A stretch of 64,000 nt of DNA from SIG299 sp045593825 (GTDB taxonomy: Bacteria > Bacillota > Clostridia > Lachnospirales > Lachnospiraceae), in assembly GCA_045593825.1 (NCBI GenBank), contig JAZNXI010000046.1, positions 1 to 64,000 on the forward strand, written 5' to 3'. A model generated the notes under the pieces. That model was not told where the DNA came from. It saw only the letters and a program-made list of their open reading frames with translations, and did not search any database. Both the position numbers and the translations under genes were made by a program. Shown here piece by piece: positions 62,086-64,000 of the stretch. The first letter of the stretch is position 1. Every line of letters starts with the position of its first letter.

Positions 62086-63045
62086 ATGGCTAAGGAAATA
62101 ATGGATTTGACAGATAAGAAAATAAAGAAGACAAAAGTGCTTTGCTGTTTGAAGCAATGTGCAGTGTTTACATTGTCGATGGTCATAATAATTGGTTTTT
62201 ATATGATGGCAATGCGTTATGTAAAATATAAACGAGATTTGAACAATCTGGTTCCTGATGATTTTAGTTTTGTTTTTCAGATTGATGAAGTAAAGGTGGA
62301 AGAAAAGAATTTCTCTTTGGGAGGCTGGGCTTTCATATTAGGCCAAGAGGCTTTGAATGGAGACATGGAATTGTGGCTCTATGATATGCAGGAAGAAAAG
62401 ATTATCTATCCTCGTACAACTGAGTATACACAAAGAATAGATGTAAATGACTATTTCCTCTGTGAATATGATTACACAGATTGTGGAATTATTGCATGTT
62501 TTGAGTCAGAAAAGTTAGATGTTGCGAATAAGAATTATCAGATATTGATCTCAGATGTTGATAATTTGAAAGTATATCGGACAGAGACTTATTTTAGTAA
62601 AGGTAAGGTAATGTATTGTGTGCCAGAAGAATATGTTTGCTTGGATGTGATAGGAACTGACTTAGAGAAAATAGTAACCTACGGAACTTTAAGAGTTTAT
62701 CGTCCGGATTTTGGAATGTATGTGTATCAATATGAAGATGCACTGTATTGGATTGCTGAACCACATTATGGTTTTGTTGATGAAGATACGTATATTCAGT
62801 TTGAGATGGGCACAACTCAGATAGAAAAGTTACCAGAAGATAGACTAGCTAATAATTGGTTTTGGAGTAATATAGGGTTTCGATTTAAGTCAAAAGAATT
62901 GACGGAATGGAATACTGGCAAATATCGTGTAGCAAAGTGCGAATTACCTTCAGATTATTCCATTACAAAAATATGGACTGGAAATTATATTGAAGAATTG
63001 TTTTGGATACAATATTTTAGACCATGGTACGAGTTGGCTAATTAA
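62086..63045 (+). CDS. Single-pass membrane protein, unknown, in the polysaccharide locus
   Basis: 319 residues that I do not recognise. One membrane segment near residues 25-45 is followed by an extracytoplasmic part of about 270 residues rich in Tyr, Asp, Glu and Trp, with beta-strand-like spacing. The gene is more AT-rich than gmd, fcl and manC. ATG at 62086 follows TTGGAGG. The position suggests a surface glycan role; nothing in the sequence proves it. Confidence 0.7.
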   Translation: MAKEIMDLTDKKIKKTKVLCCLKQCAVFTLSMVIIIGFYMMAMRYVKYKRDLNNLVPDDFSFVFQIDEVKVEEKNFSLGGWAFILGQEALNGDMELWLYDMQEEKIIYPRTTEYTQRIDVNDYFLCEYDYTDCGIIACFESEKLDVANKNYQILISDVDNLKVYRTETYFSKGKVMYCVPEEYVCLDVIGTDLEKIVTYGTLRVYRPDFGMYVYQYEDALYWIAEPHYGFVDEDTYIQFEMGTTQIEKLPEDRLANNWFWSNIGFRFKSKELTEWNTGKYRVAKCELPSDYSITKIWTGNYIEELFWIQYFRPWYELAN

Positions 63046-63129
63046 GCCAAAGAAACAAGTGCAAAGTAATATGTAGAGATGATAGCTCAAGAATTATTTT
63101 ACCCCTTCGAATAAGTCTCGCTAGGCACA

Positions 63130-63266
63130 TTAATTGTACGTAGAACAGACAATGATATATATGTTTACGCAACAGAAGGCGGAAATGGCGGATTTGGTTT
63201 GAAAAAGCGTTAGTGTTAAGTGGAGATTACGATGAGTTTGCAGCTACCAAAACAATTAAAAAGTAA
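63130..63266 (+). pseudogene. Decayed coding fragment
   Basis: Two short frames read like protein: NDIYVYATEGGNGGFGLKK ending at 63213, then LSGDYDEFAATKTIKK ending at 63266 in a different frame. They have no start codon of their own. They may be the broken end of one gene. The rest of the gap 63046-63341 holds nothing I recognise. Confidence 0.4.
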
Positions 63267-63341
63267 TCATAAAGCAATTCATCAGAAACTATTTTATTTT
63301 TGAATAATTTTAAATTGGACTCAAAAGAGGAGTAGAGGGAC

Positions 63342-64000
63342 ATGGAAAAAAGAGTCATTAGTTTTAGTCCTCCAGATATTTCGGAACATGAAATTATGGA
63401 GGTTAAAGAAGCGCTTCAATCGGGATGGATTACAACAGGACCAAGGACAAAATTATTAGAGCGTCGTTTGGCAGCTTATATTGAAACAGGCAAGACAGAT
63501 GTTGATTGCGACACGGAAGACGCGATAGAAAGGTATAGCCAGAGAGTCGTGTGTCTTAACTCTGCTACTGCAGCTGAAGAACTGAATCTTCGTATTCTAG
63601 GAGTCGGCCCTGGCGATGAGGTTATTGTTCCTGCTTATACATATACCGCTTCTGCATCTGCAGCAATCCACTGCGGTGCTACTGTCAAGTTTGTAGACAT
63701 CCAGAAGGATGGGGATTCTATAACCCATATGCCTGAGATGGATTATGAACAGCTGGAAGAAGCAATCACTGAAAAAACAAAGGCTGTTATTGTCGTGGAT
63801 CTTGGTGGTGTCGTTGCAGATTATGAGCGTGTTTTTGAAATTGTGGAGAAAAAGCGTTCTCTTTTTGTCTCTATGGTTTCGGATGGTAATCCGCTGAATG
63901 ATTTATCTGCTCGTATCCAGAGGGGGCTTGGGCGTGTTGCTGTTGTAGCAGATGATGCACACAGTCTTGGAGCGAGTCGTATTTACCGTGGTAAAAGAAC
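63342..64000 (+). CDS. DegT/DnrJ/EryC1 sugar aminotransferase (partial)
   Basis: The first 219 residues of a PLP-dependent aminotransferase, cut by the window end; ATG at 63342 follows AGAGGAGTAGAGGG. It shows the N-terminal SGWITTGPRTKLLE, the NSATAAEELNLRILG block, GDEVIVPAYTYTASASA and DDAHSLGAS, in which the Asp contacts the PLP ring. The PLP lysine lies beyond the window. It aminates a 4-keto-6-deoxy nucleotide sugar; candidate substrates are the products of the CapD-type enzyme or of Gmd (giving GDP-perosamine). Confidence 0.88.
   Translation, partial: MEKRVISFSPPDISEHEIMEVKEALQSGWITTGPRTKLLERRLAAYIETGKTDVDCDTEDAIERYSQRVVCLNSATAAEELNLRILGVGPGDEVIVPAYTYTASASAAIHCGATVKFVDIQKDGDSITHMPEMDYEQLEEAITEKTKAVIVVDLGGVVADYERVFEIVEKKRSLFVSMVSDGNPLNDLSARIQRGLGRVAVVADDAHSLGASRIYRGKR

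Overview
The window looks like a contig from a motile, Gram-positive gut anaerobe of the Lachnospiraceae (Clostridia). This is inferred from AGGAGG-type ribosome binding sites, sigma-A promoters, a T-box leader, CUT2 sugar transport with YesMN-type regulation, the CapB/CapA/CpsB exopolysaccharide module and a carboxyspermidine-type polyamine operon. It is chromosomal and ordinary in layout, with no phage, IS element, rRNA, tRNA or CRISPR array. Bases 8-39 match a commercial sequencing adapter as I remember it, so the left edge is a contig end and the first gene is cut there.

Region by region. 1-3681: a T-box-controlled pair on the minus strand, a LeuA-like protein whose metal-binding residues are replaced, coupled (TAATG) to a fusion of a sugar-phosphate-isomerase TIM barrel and an acyl-CoA ligase. 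3725-8580: two diguanylate cyclases around glucose-6-phosphate isomerase. 8783-23310: a hemicellulose and furanose-sugar region with a GH10 xylanase lipoprotein, a cytosolic GH43, a YesN/YesM two-component system, a CUT2 ABC transporter, a chemoreceptor and a second sugar-binding protein. The 10-bp palindrome TTTTCGAAAA sits upstream of three of these genes. 23412-25265: an ECF sigma factor, a probable anti-sigma factor and two small membrane proteins.

25266-31743: a 620-bp gene-free region with a promoter, a structured RNA, a terminator and a 131-nt four-helix element, followed by a five-gene polyamine operon (speA, speE, speB, carboxynorspermidine dehydrogenase, nspC). 31749-39235: two tandem CotH-kinase lipoproteins and a large membrane-anchored beta-helix protein. 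39408-43290: a cation/proton antiporter, a MATE exporter and a DegV protein, followed by an inverted, decayed copy of the degV 3' end around a strong hairpin. 43693-46555: a membrane diguanylate cyclase directly followed by a secreted GH5 glucanase.

46773-64000: a surface polysaccharide locus. It holds the phosphatase/chain-length/kinase control genes, a CapD-type dehydratase, GDP-fucose salvage (FKP) and de novo (Gmd, Fcl, ManC) genes, an unrecognised membrane protein, a decayed fragment and a DegT-family aminotransferase cut by the window end. A three-gene cassette (SMC-like ATPase, TOPRIM/RloB-like protein, two-TM protein with a long cytosolic domain) sits inside this locus at 51269-54383. 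It is the best candidate for an undescribed, possibly defensive, system. The most unusual metabolic candidate is the T-box-controlled LeuA-like / TIM-ligase pair at the left end.
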